Assembly: GCA_910586025.1 (NCBI GenBank)
Contig: CAJUIO010000044.1
Coordinates: forward strand, 1-28,562
From: an uncultured Lachnospiraceae bacterium
GTDB lineage: Bacteria; Bacillota; Clostridia; Lachnospirales; Lachnospiraceae
Reading direction: 5' to 3'
DNA: 28,562 nt
Shown: positions 6,898 to 14,906 of the stretch, one piece after another
Position numbering within the stretch: position 1 is the first letter of the stretch
Layout of the letters: each line of letters begins with the position of its first letter
Notes under the pieces: model-generated
What the model was told of the DNA's origin: nothing
What the model saw: the letters and a program-made list of their open reading frames with translations, nothing else
The model's database searches: none
Position numbers and translations under genes: made by a program

Positions 6898-8759
6898 GTC
6901 AATGACCCTGCCTTTCCTGCAGACTGCCGATCCCGGTCCGCCCCGCTATCCACCCGGATTGTCAGCACCACCTTTGTATAACAGTCCTTCCGGGAAAAGA
7001 TCTCCACACCATAGGGTTCCCCGTACATGAGCCGGATTCTCTCATGAATGTTGGCGAGCCCGATTCCTCCGCAGGAATCGTTCCCAGCCGACGGGCTCTC
7101 AATTCCCCTCTGTACCTTTTTCAGCTGTTCCTCGTCCATCCCTTTTCCCATATCCGTAATCTCTATATGGCAGCATTCCCCTTTCACGTATGCCTTCAGA
7201 TAGATGGTGGTATCCTCTGTCAGCTCATCCAGACCGTAAGAAATGGAGTTCTCCGCGATGGGCTGCAAAATCACCTTGGGCACCTTAAGTGTCTTCACAG
7301 GATCCTCTATCTTTTCGTTGAGGTTGATGTAAAAGTCATATCGTATATTACACAGTTTCAGATAGTTTTCCAAATACAGAATTTCCTCCTGCAGCGTGAC
7401 GCTGTGGCTGTCGATCTGCAGATTGTACCGGAACATCCGTCCCAGCGCCAGCAATGCGTCCGACACGTTGTAAATACCCCTGACCTCCGCCATCATCTTG
7501 ATCGAGTCCAGCACATTATACAGGAAATGGGAATTAATCTGCTTTTCCAGGCTTTTCAGCTGGGCCTCCTTCACCATCACCTCACGGTGAATACTGATTT
7601 CCATGAGCTCCCGCACTCTTCCCAGCATCCGGTTATATTCCTCCGCCACCAGATTGACCTCCACCTGCTCAAGCCTGGGGATCTCCACATTCAGATTTCC
7701 GTCCCCCACCTCCCTGATACACATGGTGAACACGTCAAAATCGTGCAGCAGATGCCTCACCACTCCGTTGATGGCCTGAAACAACAGCAGAATCAGGACA
7801 ATTTCCACGAAAAGGATGCTGATGATCTCCAACGCTATCATCATATATTTTTCTCCCACAAACGCAAGCTGCATTAAGAGAATTCCTTTGCCTGAATCCT
7901 TAATTGCAGAGAGCATTACAGGCCTTCCATGCCAGCTTCCATGAAAAATACGGACACCCTCCCCATAATAGTCTCCGATATCCGAAATGCCCATAAGCTC
8001 CGCCAGCTCCTGCGGGGTAATTCCGCTTAAACCCGACGCATCCTCAATTCCCAGAAGACGTTCCCTGTCGTCAATCAGAAACACATCCCTGCCCTCCATG
8101 ACCTCATACAATCCGGGCACTACCGAGTTCATGGGAAGCGCTATCTCGAAAATTCCTGTCATGTTATTATTGATTCTCACCGGGATCACAAAGGAGGCTC
8201 TGTTTTTTCCCACAAAATAGTTGGAATAAGTACCATAGACCTGCGCATCCGTTGAATTCAAATACCATGCCCCGCCGGATCTCAGCGCTTCCCTGTCCTC
8301 ATACCACAGACTGTCCTTTGCCCTGTCCATACTATACACATAGGAGAAATATTCCCGCAGTCCCGGATATTCGAGATGAAGTCTTGCGCTCTGAACCTCG
8401 CTGATGCTGGTGATCACCTTGAGGGTAGAGAGTGTGTGGGTCTGGAAAAGATATCTGTCGTATTCCCGAAGGCTTCCGTCCATGGCGGCCTTTCCCACCT
8501 CCGTCACAAAGGTGGTGTCCGCCCACACTGTCTTTGCCATCAGCTCGATGGTGTTCATCTTGTAATTCATGTCACCAAATCTGCGCTGAAGGTCTCTTAC
8601 GGACTCGTCCCTGACCTTGCTGATCTGGCTCTGCCAGATCACAATCAGGGAAATAACCGCAAGGCAGACCAGCGACGGTATGGAAAACAGCAGGATAATC
8701 AACCTGACCTTCTGGTACAGGGTTTGCTTTGCGTAAATCTGCTTCAGTTTTTTAACCAT
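6894..8759 (-). CDS. YesM-type sensor histidine kinase
   Basis: A 621-residue membrane kinase. Membrane segments at about 18-42 and 306-328 enclose an extracellular sensor region of about 260 residues, followed by a HAMP-like linker. The His_kinase domain has the phospho-acceptor His411 in NSHFLYNVLDSI, then an ATPase domain with N-box ILQPIAENSISYGL, DMGKGM and the G-box GGIGLANIHERIRLMYG. Such kinases sense sugars outside the cell, often through the binding lipoprotein, and phosphorylate their AraC-type partner. RBS AAAGGGAG and a consensus-like promoter (8796-8824) precede it. It is the first gene of the left-hand uptake module. Confidence 0.93.
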   Translation of the reverse strand: MVKKLKQIYAKQTLYQKVRLIILLFSIPSLVCLAVISLIVIWQSQISKVRDESVRDLQRRFGDMNYKMNTIELMAKTVWADTTFVTEVGKAAMDGSLREYDRYLFQTHTLSTLKVITSISEVQSARLHLEYPGLREYFSYVYSMDRAKDSLWYEDREALRSGGAWYLNSTDAQVYGTYSNYFVGKNRASFVIPVRINNNMTGIFEIALPMNSVVPGLYEVMEGRDVFLIDDRERLLGIEDASGLSGITPQELAELMGISDIGDYYGEGVRIFHGSWHGRPVMLSAIKDSGKGILLMQLAFVGEKYMMIALEIISILFVEIVLILLLFQAINGVVRHLLHDFDVFTMCIREVGDGNLNVEIPRLEQVEVNLVAEEYNRMLGRVRELMEISIHREVMVKEAQLKSLEKQINSHFLYNVLDSIKMMAEVRGIYNVSDALLALGRMFRYNLQIDSHSVTLQEEILYLENYLKLCNIRYDFYINLNEKIEDPVKTLKVPKVILQPIAENSISYGLDELTEDTTIYLKAYVKGECCHIEITDMGKGMDEEQLKKVQRGIESPSAGNDSCGGIGLANIHERIRLMYGEPYGVEIFSRKDCYTKVVLTIRVDSGADRDRQSAGKAGSLT

Positions 8760-8795
8760 GTTTTTCTCCCTTTGTTAACCTGTTTTGTAATTTAT

Positions 8796-8824
8796 AAAAT
8801 ATCATTTTATGGTGCCGGTGTCAA
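8796..8824 (-). promoter_or_regulatory. Promoter of the left-hand YesM/YesN pair
   Basis: On the minus strand a perfect TTGACA (8824-8819) is followed after 17 bp by TATTTT (8801-8796). An inverted repeat of 7-bp arms, ATAAAAT and ATTTTAT (8794-8810), overlaps the -10 and may be an operator. The start codon lies 37 bp downstream of the -10. Confidence 0.65.
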
Positions 8825-8854
8825 AAGTCATGGAGATTTTTGTCAAAGCCGGAC

Positions 8855-8900
8855 AAAAAGAGCGCACGATACGGATTTCGCCTTATCATACGCTCTTTTT
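8855..8900 (-). terminator. Rho-independent terminator of purF
   Basis: The arms AAAAAGAGCG (8855-8864) and CGCTCTTTTT (8891-8900) pair perfectly, with a smaller GATA/TATC stem inside. On the minus strand it lies 34 bp after the purF stop and its right arm supplies the U-tract. The symmetrical A/T flanks could work in both directions. Confidence 0.8.
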
Positions 8901-8934
8901 CAAATTTTTCGTTATCTCGGACGCAGCTTCTGAA

Positions 8935-10359
8935 TTATTGTGTCGTCCTCTCCGAAAGCTTCCTCTCAAACCGGTCTTTCCTGGTATCGGAGGGAATCTC
9001 CGTGGGATAATTCCCGTCAAAGCAGGCACTGCAGTACCCGCAGCTTCCGATGAGGGTATCAAGCTCCGATACCGGAAGATACCCCAGACTGTCGGCCCCG
9101 ATGATCCGGGCCGTCTCCTCCACACTATGGTGACAGGCGATAAGATTCTCCCGGGAATCAATGTCCGTGCCGTAATAGCAGGGATTCAAAAAGGGCGGAG
9201 AGGAAATCCGCATATGGATTTCCTTTGCGCCCGCCTCCCGAAGGAGCTTCACGATCCGTCCGCTGGTGGTTCCACGAACAATGGAATCGTCAATGAGAAT
9301 CACCCGCTTGTCCCTGACGCTCTCATCGATGGCGCTTAACTTGATACGCACCTGATCCAGCCTTGCGCTCTGCCCGGGAGAGATGAAGGTTCTGCCGATA
9401 TACTTGTTTTTGATCAGCCCGATCCCATAGTCAATACCAGATTCCATACTGAATCCAAGGGCTGCATCCAATCCGGAATCCGGCACGCCGATCACAATGT
9501 CAGCTCCGGCCGGATGCTCCTTCGCCAGAATTCTCCCGGCCCGAATCCTGGCTTCATGTACCGAAACGCCGTTTATGACGGAATCCGGCCTTGCGAAATA
9601 AATATACTCAAATATGCAAATCTTTTTGCTCTTTTTCCCGCAGTGTTCTCTGCGGGAGACAACGCCTTCCGGGCCAAACACCAGAATTTCTCCCGGCTCC
9701 AGATCCCGCACGAATTCGGCTCCTATGGCCCTGAGCGCACAGCTTTCGGAGGCCGCCACATACATTCCGTCCGGTGTCTTTCCATAGCAAAGAGGCCGGA
9801 AGCCATAAGGGTCTCTCGCACAGATCAGCTTTTGCGCAGACATGAGCACGAGGGAATAGGCCCCGTCCAGCAAATCCATGGCTTTGCTTACCGCATCCTC
9901 TATGGAGGCAGTTCTAAGGCGCTCCCTGGTGATAATATAGGCGATGGTCTCCGTGTCACTGGTGGTATGAAAAATCGCCCCGGACAGCTCCAGCTGATTG
10001 CGCAGCTGTGCCGCATTACTGAGATTTCCGTTGTGGGCCAGCGCCATCTTTCCTTTCTGATGATTGACCTCTATGGGCTGGCAGTTATTGCGGTTATTTC
10101 CTCCCGTGGTTCCATATCGCACGTGTCCCACTGCCATTTTGCCCTTCGTCAGGCGAGAGAGTGTGTCAGGAGAAAACACCTCGCTGACCAGTCCCAGATC
10201 CTTGTGGGAGGAAAAAACGCCGTCGTCATTCACCACGATTCCACAGCTCTCCTGTCCCCGGTGCTGCAAAGCATATAAACCATAATATACGACGCTGGCC
10301 AGATCCGCAGATTCAGGGGAAATCACACCGAACACACCGCATTCTTCATGTAAACTCAT
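8935..10359 (-). CDS. purF: Amidophosphoribosyltransferase (glutamine PRPP amidotransferase)
   Basis: PurF makes 5-phosphoribosylamine from PRPP and glutamine, the first committed step of purine synthesis in the cytoplasm. At 474 residues it is the usual length. The N-terminal glutaminase begins MSLHEECGVFG, so Cys7 becomes the nucleophile after removal of a short propeptide. The PRPP-binding motif VILIDDSIVRGTTS is at 353-366. Cys248, Cys394, Cys443 and Cys446 fit the iron-sulphur ligands of the Bacillus-type enzyme. The gene stands alone between its own promoter and terminator, with no other purine gene in the window. Its leader of about 115 nt holds a strong hairpin (10425-10468) that may act in attenuation. 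Confidence 0.97.
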   Translation of the reverse strand: MSLHEECGVFGVISPESADLASVVYYGLYALQHRGQESCGIVVNDDGVFSSHKDLGLVSEVFSPDTLSRLTKGKMAVGHVRYGTTGGNNRNNCQPIEVNHQKGKMALAHNGNLSNAAQLRNQLELSGAIFHTTSDTETIAYIITRERLRTASIEDAVSKAMDLLDGAYSLVLMSAQKLICARDPYGFRPLCYGKTPDGMYVAASESCALRAIGAEFVRDLEPGEILVFGPEGVVSRREHCGKKSKKICIFEYIYFARPDSVINGVSVHEARIRAGRILAKEHPAGADIVIGVPDSGLDAALGFSMESGIDYGIGLIKNKYIGRTFISPGQSARLDQVRIKLSAIDESVRDKRVILIDDSIVRGTTSGRIVKLLREAGAKEIHMRISSPPFLNPCYYGTDIDSRENLIACHHSVEETARIIGADSLGYLPVSELDTLIGSCGYCSACFDGNYPTEIPSDTRKDRFERKLSERTTQ

Positions 10360-10424
10360 AGTAATATAACCATGCCTTTCTCTCCAAACATTTCCGCACC
10401 GCTTCGCAGCGCTCCGTCATAAAA

Positions 10425-10468
10425 GACAAGGGTGCCTTCAAGCATACAGCTCAAAGACACCCTTGTCC
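10425..10468 (-). promoter_or_regulatory. Hairpin in the purF leader, candidate attenuator
   Basis: The arms GACAAGGGTG (10425-10434) and CACCCTTGTC (10459-10468) pair perfectly and extend by a few more pairs; on the minus strand TTTTAT follows. It lies between the promoter and the purF start, so it could end transcription early. The short U-run makes this uncertain. A second small stem, CGCT/AGCG with a GCGA loop, follows at about 10400-10412. I do not recognise a known purine riboswitch in the leader. Confidence 0.5.
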
Positions 10469-10480
10469 TTTACGTCTTGC

Positions 10481-10509
10481 ATTATACACAGACAGGGCAT
10501 ATTTGTCAA
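10481..10509 (-). promoter_or_regulatory. purF: Consensus sigma-A promoter of purF
   Basis: On the minus strand a perfect TTGACA (10509-10504), a 17-bp spacer and a perfect TATAAT (10486-10481). This is the best promoter in the window and places the transcription start near 10474, giving a leader of about 115 nt. Confidence 0.85.
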
Positions 10510-10755
10510 TCGGAATCTCTCTCCAGATGTGCTACTGTAATAGATTTTGCGAAAAATATACCTCTCTTTTTAATATCCTCATCCTGCGCTTTTTCCGATA
10601 AATTTATCAAAATTTTATTAAACAAATTAACTAACATATCTGCTGGCTCAAGTGTAACATTAAATTCGACTTTTTAAAAGAAAAAGTAGCTTTTACCCTT
10701 TTCTGTAAGAGTAAATGCTCAGTGAATCGTAACAAATGATTTACACAAAGATCCA

Positions 10756-10784
10756 TTGCTTTTCCGGGCTGCAATGGATATACT
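10756..10784 (+). promoter_or_regulatory. Candidate promoter with embedded inverted repeat, for the ATPase-nuclease gene
   Basis: TTGCTT (10756-10761), a 17-bp spacer and TATACT (10779-10784) lie about 60 bp before the start codon. A perfect 9-bp inverted repeat, ATCCATTGC (10751-10759) and GCAATGGAT (10771-10779), overlaps the -35 and touches the -10, as a repressor site would. The rest of the gap 10510-10750 is AT-rich, with only a small ACTTTTT/AAAAAGT repeat near 10670-10688. Confidence 0.5.
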
Positions 10785-10843
10785 GTTGAATATAGGAAAT
10801 ATGTTTTGTTTCACAAATTTTGAGGCAAAGGTGATGTACAGGT

Positions 10844-12544
10844 ATGGCAAGAAAGATCGGTATCGGGAATCAGGATTTTAAAAAGATAAGGGAAAAAGAT
10901 AACTTCTATGTGGATAAGACAGATTTTATCAGACAGTGGTGGGAATCGGAAGATGCCGTAACCCTGATTACACGTCCCAGAAGATTCGGAAAGACCCTGA
11001 ATATGTCTATGGTGGAGCAATTCTTCTCTGTCAGATATGTGGGAAGGAACGATCTGTTTGATGGGCTTTCCATCTGGAAGGATGAAAAATACCGCAATAT
11101 ACAGGGCACATTCCCGGTAATCAGCCTGTCCTTTGCCAATGTAAAGGAATCAGACTATGCAGGAACCGAGAGATCCATTGTCCGGATTATTGATGATATC
11201 TACAGCAAAAACACATTTTTACTCGACAGCGGAATTTTGACAGAAAATGAAAAGGCTTATTTCCGAAGCGTAACCTGTGACATGGATGACGGGACCGCCG
11301 TATGGGCGCTTCACAAGTTATCCGATTTCCTTTCCCGTTATTATGGGAAAAAGGTGATTATCCTTCTGGATGAATACGATACGCCGATGCAGGAAGCCTA
11401 CGTTAACGGATATTGGAATGAACTGATTTCTTTTACCAGAAGGCTGTTCAACTCCACTTTTAAGACAAACCCCTATCTGGAGCGGGCCATCATGACAGGC
11501 ATTACCCGAATAAGTAAAGAATCCGTTTTTTCTGATCTGAACAATCTGGAGGTAGTGACAACGACTTCCGAAAAGTATTCGGACTGCTTTGGTTTTTCAG
11601 AAGAGGAAGTATTTGCAGCGCTGGAAGAATATGCTCTTTCGGATCAGAAACAGCAAGTAAAAGAATGGTATGACGGTTTTTCCTTTGGGAAAAGAAAGGA
11701 TATTTATAATCCATGGTCTGTAATCAATTTCCTTGACAAAAGAAAGGCAGGGGCTTACTGGGCAAATTCCAGCGCTAACAGTCTGGTGGAGAAATTACTC
11801 CGGCAGGGAAACACAGGTATCAAAAAGAACTTTGAAGATTTGCTTGACGGCCGGGCCATTCATATGGAAATAGATGAGCAAATCATCTATAACCAGCTGC
11901 CTGTCAAAAAGAATGCCCTCTGGAGCCTTCTGCTTGCCAGCGGATATCTGAAGGTGGACGGTGCCACCTATGTGGAAGGAACAGGGCGCACATATTATGA
12001 TCTGAAATTGACGAACAAAGAAGTCCGAATCATGTTTGAAAATATGGTTCAGGACTGGTTCTGTGTAAATGACGATTATAATGATTTTATCTGCGCATTG
12101 CTGACGGATGACGTAAAAGCAATGAATGTCTGCATGAATCACATGGCGCAGGAAATGTTTGGCTTCTTTGATACCTCAGGCAGTTCCAAAGATAAGAAGT
12201 CTTCCGGAAAAAGGCCCGAGAATTTTTACCACGGCTTTGTTCTTGGCCTTATGGTGGAGCTTGCCGGTCAGTATACTTTGACCTCCAACCGGGAGAGTGG
12301 ATTTGGGCGATACGATGTGATGCTGGAACCAAGGATGCCGGAATACGACGCTGTGATCATAGAATTCAAGGTACAGGATAAGGAAGAGAAGGAGCTGTCT
12401 GATGCGGTCGGGGCGGCGCTGCGGCAGATAGAGGAAAAAAATTATCAGGCGAATCTCATAGCGAAAGGGATTCCAAAGGATCGCATACGAAAATATGGGT
12501 TTGCTTTCCGTGGAAAAAGAGTTCTTATCGGCAAGGCAGAATAG
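10844..12544 (+). CDS. AAA-ATPase-like protein with C-terminal PD-(D/E)XK nuclease domain
   Basis: A 566-residue protein of the AAA-ATPase_like plus PDDEXK_9 family (Pfam AAA-ATPase_like and PDDEXK_9). The Walker A region is TRPRRFGKTLNMSM (about 43-56), with the family's RRFGKT form of the P-loop. Walker B is VIILLDEYDTPM (171-182), and TGITRIS follows as a sensor-like motif. The C-terminal nuclease-like core has Asp491 in GRYDVML and Glu507-x-Lys509 in IIEFK, a complete catalytic set. These proteins are abundant in gut Clostridia and Bacteroidetes and their function is unproven. It is the only plus-strand gene, converges with the operon ending at 13326, has its own promoter, and starts after AAAGGTGATG. 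It appears intact. Confidence 0.9.
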   Translation: MARKIGIGNQDFKKIREKDNFYVDKTDFIRQWWESEDAVTLITRPRRFGKTLNMSMVEQFFSVRYVGRNDLFDGLSIWKDEKYRNIQGTFPVISLSFANVKESDYAGTERSIVRIIDDIYSKNTFLLDSGILTENEKAYFRSVTCDMDDGTAVWALHKLSDFLSRYYGKKVIILLDEYDTPMQEAYVNGYWNELISFTRRLFNSTFKTNPYLERAIMTGITRISKESVFSDLNNLEVVTTTSEKYSDCFGFSEEEVFAALEEYALSDQKQQVKEWYDGFSFGKRKDIYNPWSVINFLDKRKAGAYWANSSANSLVEKLLRQGNTGIKKNFEDLLDGRAIHMEIDEQIIYNQLPVKKNALWSLLLASGYLKVDGATYVEGTGRTYYDLKLTNKEVRIMFENMVQDWFCVNDDYNDFICALLTDDVKAMNVCMNHMAQEMFGFFDTSGSSKDKKSSGKRPENFYHGFVLGLMVELAGQYTLTSNRESGFGRYDVMLEPRMPEYDAVIIEFKVQDKEEKELSDAVGAALRQIEEKNYQANLIAKGIPKDRIRKYGFAFRGKRVLIGKAE

Positions 12545-12552
12545 AAACAATC

Positions 12553-12645
12553 TGTGGCCGTATTCCGGCCCTTCCTGCTGCTGTATGTCCTGCAGCGCCT
12601 GACCCATAGTCACATTGACGGAAAACATACGCACCGTTTCTTCCT
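12553..12645 (-). other. Unidentified stretch between intron remnant and ATPase-nuclease gene, possible gene fragment
   Basis: After the reverse transcriptase stop the sequence ceases to look like intron domain V. One minus-strand frame reads openly through it (including MFSVNVTMGQALQDIQQQ) and continues into the antisense of the ATPase gene. It could be a remnant of another gene joined to the intron by a deletion, or plain intergenic DNA. I do not recognise it. Confidence 0.25.
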
Positions 12646-13098
12646 TTAATAGTCAAGCATGGAGATATATCCCAGCTTGGCTATTATTTTATTGGTGAGG
12701 GCAACTCTTGGCATTTGCGCCGTCCTCCAGTAACCCTTCCGGCTGTTGGCTATTCGATGCACCTGCCACTCTTCAAGCTTTAACGCTCTTATGTTTCGGT
12801 ACCTCGTTTTCACCTTTTTCCATTGCTTCCAATAGATTGCCCGTATCCTGCGCCGGAGCCATTCGTCTGTCTCCGCCATCGGTCATTTCATGTCTGCAAG
12901 TTTGTAATAGTTTATCCACCCTCTGACATACTCCGTTAATTTCTGGTATTCCCAATGGTCTTTGCTTCCCATCCGGTTTTGGAATGTATACTCTCTTTAC
13001 CGGCTTAGGTAGCTTCGCATGCGTGCTTATATCCTCAGTTACATACTTGTGGTCATATGATGATATGAGGTCTCTTCTGTTCCGTTATCAACCTTCAT
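12646..13098 (-). pseudogene. Group II intron reverse transcriptase/maturase, internally deleted and frame-shifted
   Basis: Two pieces of a group II intron-encoded protein remain. The N-terminal piece (about 12945-13085) reads RRDLISSYDHKY and then LPKPVKRVYIPKPDGKQ and RPLGIP, which is the entry to the RT fingers. It is followed immediately, in another frame, by the C-terminal maturase piece: EYVRGWINYYKLADMK, an in-frame TGA, then ETDEWLRRRIRAIYWKQWKK and NSRKGYWRTAQ, ending GYISMLDY. The whole catalytic RT core between them is gone. A plausible original start is the ATG at 13098, but its frame differs from the LPKP piece, so at least three lesions exist. No HNH endonuclease domain is seen, as in class C introns. 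Confidence 0.88.
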
Positions 13099-13250
13099 AA
13101 CATTCCGCTCCCCTCTTGTCCCTTTACAGGGGCTAACGTAACGATGCTACAGACTGGCGATTACCTTGACCGGACTTTCACTGGCAAGCTGATAACAGCC
13201 TGCAGAACACACGACTTTCACCCGTTAGAACGTGTGCCCACCGGGCACAC
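12646..13250 (-). mobile_element. Degenerate group II intron, inserted directly after a terminator
   Basis: On the minus strand the element begins GTGTGCCCGG at 13250, matching the GUGYG start of bacterial group II introns. It continues with domain-I-like sequence (GGGTGAAAGTC, then CCAGTGAAAGTCCGGTCAAG) before the broken reverse transcriptase. Its 5' end abuts the U-tract of the carboxylesterase terminator, the insertion preference described for class C introns. No convincing domain V or VI follows the maturase, so the 3' end was lost and the right limit given is only the end of recognisable coding sequence. Confidence 0.8.
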
Positions 13251-13251
13251 C

Positions 13252-13288
13252 AAAAAAGGCGTCCTCGGACACACAGTCCAAGGACACC
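13252..13288 (-). terminator. Rho-independent terminator of the right-hand uptake operon
   Basis: On the minus strand GGTGTCCTTGGAC (13288-13276) pairs over 13 bp with GTCCGAGGACGCC (13270-13258), allowing two G-U pairs, around a 5-nt loop, and is followed by six T (13257-13252). It lies 38 bp after the carboxylesterase stop. Confidence 0.92.
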
Positions 13289-13325
13289 GGATATCTCTGA
13301 TCATATGGAATATAAATGATGTCTA

Positions 13326-14885
13326 TTATTTGCAGCCCTGAAACGTCTTTTTCCCAAACTCCAGCCGGAAATCGAGAACCGGACACTCCTTAAGCACATC
13401 CGGAGTCGCCTTATCCAGGAATTTCATCACATTCTTCTCTTCCTTCCGATACGGCCTCCACTCCGGAAGAGGATTCCCGTTATAGTCGCTGCCGTTGGGA
13501 TCCCCGGTCTTCACGAAATTCGTCCAGTAGGAGCATACCTGACGGGCCAGGTCATAATGCTTTCCCTCAAAGGGCCGCCAGCTGTTTCCGAGGGAATCGA
13601 ACATAAACCAGAGGTCGGAGCCGTGGAAGGAGCCTGCGTCATCCCCCGGAAGATCATGGTCAAAAATATAATAGTAGACCTTCTTTCCCATGCCGGAGCG
13701 GAGTTCGCAGAATCCCCTGCTGTCGCCAAGGAACCGGTTAAACGCATCGCCTCTGGCCAGGGCTGCCGCATCCTCGTCCGTCTTCACATCAGCCAGCCTC
13801 AGGAATTCCTCCTTCCTCTCCCCGTAACCTGATGCAAGCTCTTCAATGTCCTTCTTCTTAAGGTCCGCACCGGCAAACATTCCCTGAGTCTCGGCCATGC
13901 ACACACCCACTATCATGGGCACATCTGGAAGTCTGTCGTTATAGTAGGAGGATACCGCAGTCTCCGTCACAAACCTTCCGTCAATGCAGGTGCCAAAGGC
14001 CAGTCCGAACATGGCTCCTTTGGGAGATACGCTATCCAGCCTTCGCATCAGCTCAGAAGCTTCCATATTCCGGGCCTCCTGCAGATCACTGATTCCCACG
14101 GATGAGAAGAAATCCGCCCCGAACTGTTCCGCATCCCTCAGAGACATTGTCCTCCCTATTCCGGGCTTTGCATCTCCGAATCCGAAGGTCACTGCGGACT
14201 GGCAGATCGCACCGGCTATAATCCCCTCATTCAGGGGGCTGCACAGCTGAGTCTGCACACTGCCCGCACCAGCGCTCTGTCCGCAGATGACAATGCGGTC
14301 CGGATCCCCGCCAAAGTTCTTTATGTTTCTGGCAACCCAGTGAAGCGCCAGGGACTGATCCTGCATCCCGAAGTTGGATATCACTTCTCCCTCCGGGGTT
14401 TCCGCCGTAATCTCCGGATGCGCCAAAAAGCCGAACAATCCCAGACGGTAGCTGATCATGACCACGATCACGCCCCGTCTTGCCACTCTCTCTCCGTCAA
14501 ATTCCACCTCGTAATTGTAGCCGTCCTGCAGACCGCCTCCGTGAATATAGCAGAATACGGGCAGTTTGTCCTGTGTAGTCTCAGCAGGAGAAAATATATT
14601 CAGATACAGACAGTCCTCGCTCATGCCGTATTCCGCCGCCACCGGATGGAGCTCCTTCTTGTAAAATCCGTCGTCCGTGCCGGGATGAACCCTCATCATG
14701 GGCATATCGCCGTATTCATAACACTTGCGCACGCCCTCCCAGTCCCTGGCAGGCCGGGGCGCTCTCCACCGAAGCTCCCCCACCGGAGGCTCCGCATAGG
14801 GAACGCCCCGGAATACCGTCACTCTGGGATCCTTCCCCACCAGCCCCTGTATCGTTCCGTTTTCTGTCTGAACCTTTCTTAACAT
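13326..14885 (-). CDS. Type-B carboxylesterase
   Basis: A 519-residue serine esterase of the carboxylesterase/para-nitrobenzyl-esterase family, the normal length. It shows FRGVPYAEPPVGELRW near 25-40, SEDCLYLNIFSP at 89-100, the oxyanion-hole IHGGG (114-118), the nucleophile elbow GQSAGAGS with Ser204, a candidate acid Glu332 in AETQG and His421 in SFHGSD. There is no signal peptide, so it acts in the cytoplasm, presumably on an ester carried in by the transporter encoded upstream. RBS AGGAAGGG precedes the ATG and the gap to the lipoprotein gene is 21 bp. It is the last gene of the operon. The substrate is unknown. Confidence 0.93.
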   Translation of the reverse strand: MLRKVQTENGTIQGLVGKDPRVTVFRGVPYAEPPVGELRWRAPRPARDWEGVRKCYEYGDMPMMRVHPGTDDGFYKKELHPVAAEYGMSEDCLYLNIFSPAETTQDKLPVFCYIHGGGLQDGYNYEVEFDGERVARRGVIVVMISYRLGLFGFLAHPEITAETPEGEVISNFGMQDQSLALHWVARNIKNFGGDPDRIVICGQSAGAGSVQTQLCSPLNEGIIAGAICQSAVTFGFGDAKPGIGRTMSLRDAEQFGADFFSSVGISDLQEARNMEASELMRRLDSVSPKGAMFGLAFGTCIDGRFVTETAVSSYYNDRLPDVPMIVGVCMAETQGMFAGADLKKKDIEELASGYGERKEEFLRLADVKTDEDAAALARGDAFNRFLGDSRGFCELRSGMGKKVYYYIFDHDLPGDDAGSFHGSDLWFMFDSLGNSWRPFEGKHYDLARQVCSYWTNFVKTGDPNGSDYNGNPLPEWRPYRKEEKNVMKFLDKATPDVLKECPVLDFRLEFGKKTFQGCK

Positions 14886-14906
14886 ATATACCCTTCCTTT
14901 CTCTCT

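Noticed and set aside
10360..10480. Guanine or PRPP riboswitch in the purF leader
   Set aside because: The leader does not show the conserved core motifs of those families that I can recall; only generic hairpins are visible.
12176..12634. A 152-codon minus-strand frame antisense to the ATPase-nuclease
   Set aside because: Most of it is the shadow of the nuclease domain. Only the part beyond 12544 is unexplained, and that is listed separately with low confidence.
13144..13341. A 65-codon plus-strand frame near the intron 5' end
   Set aside because: It runs through intron RNA and the terminator hairpin and has no family resemblance.
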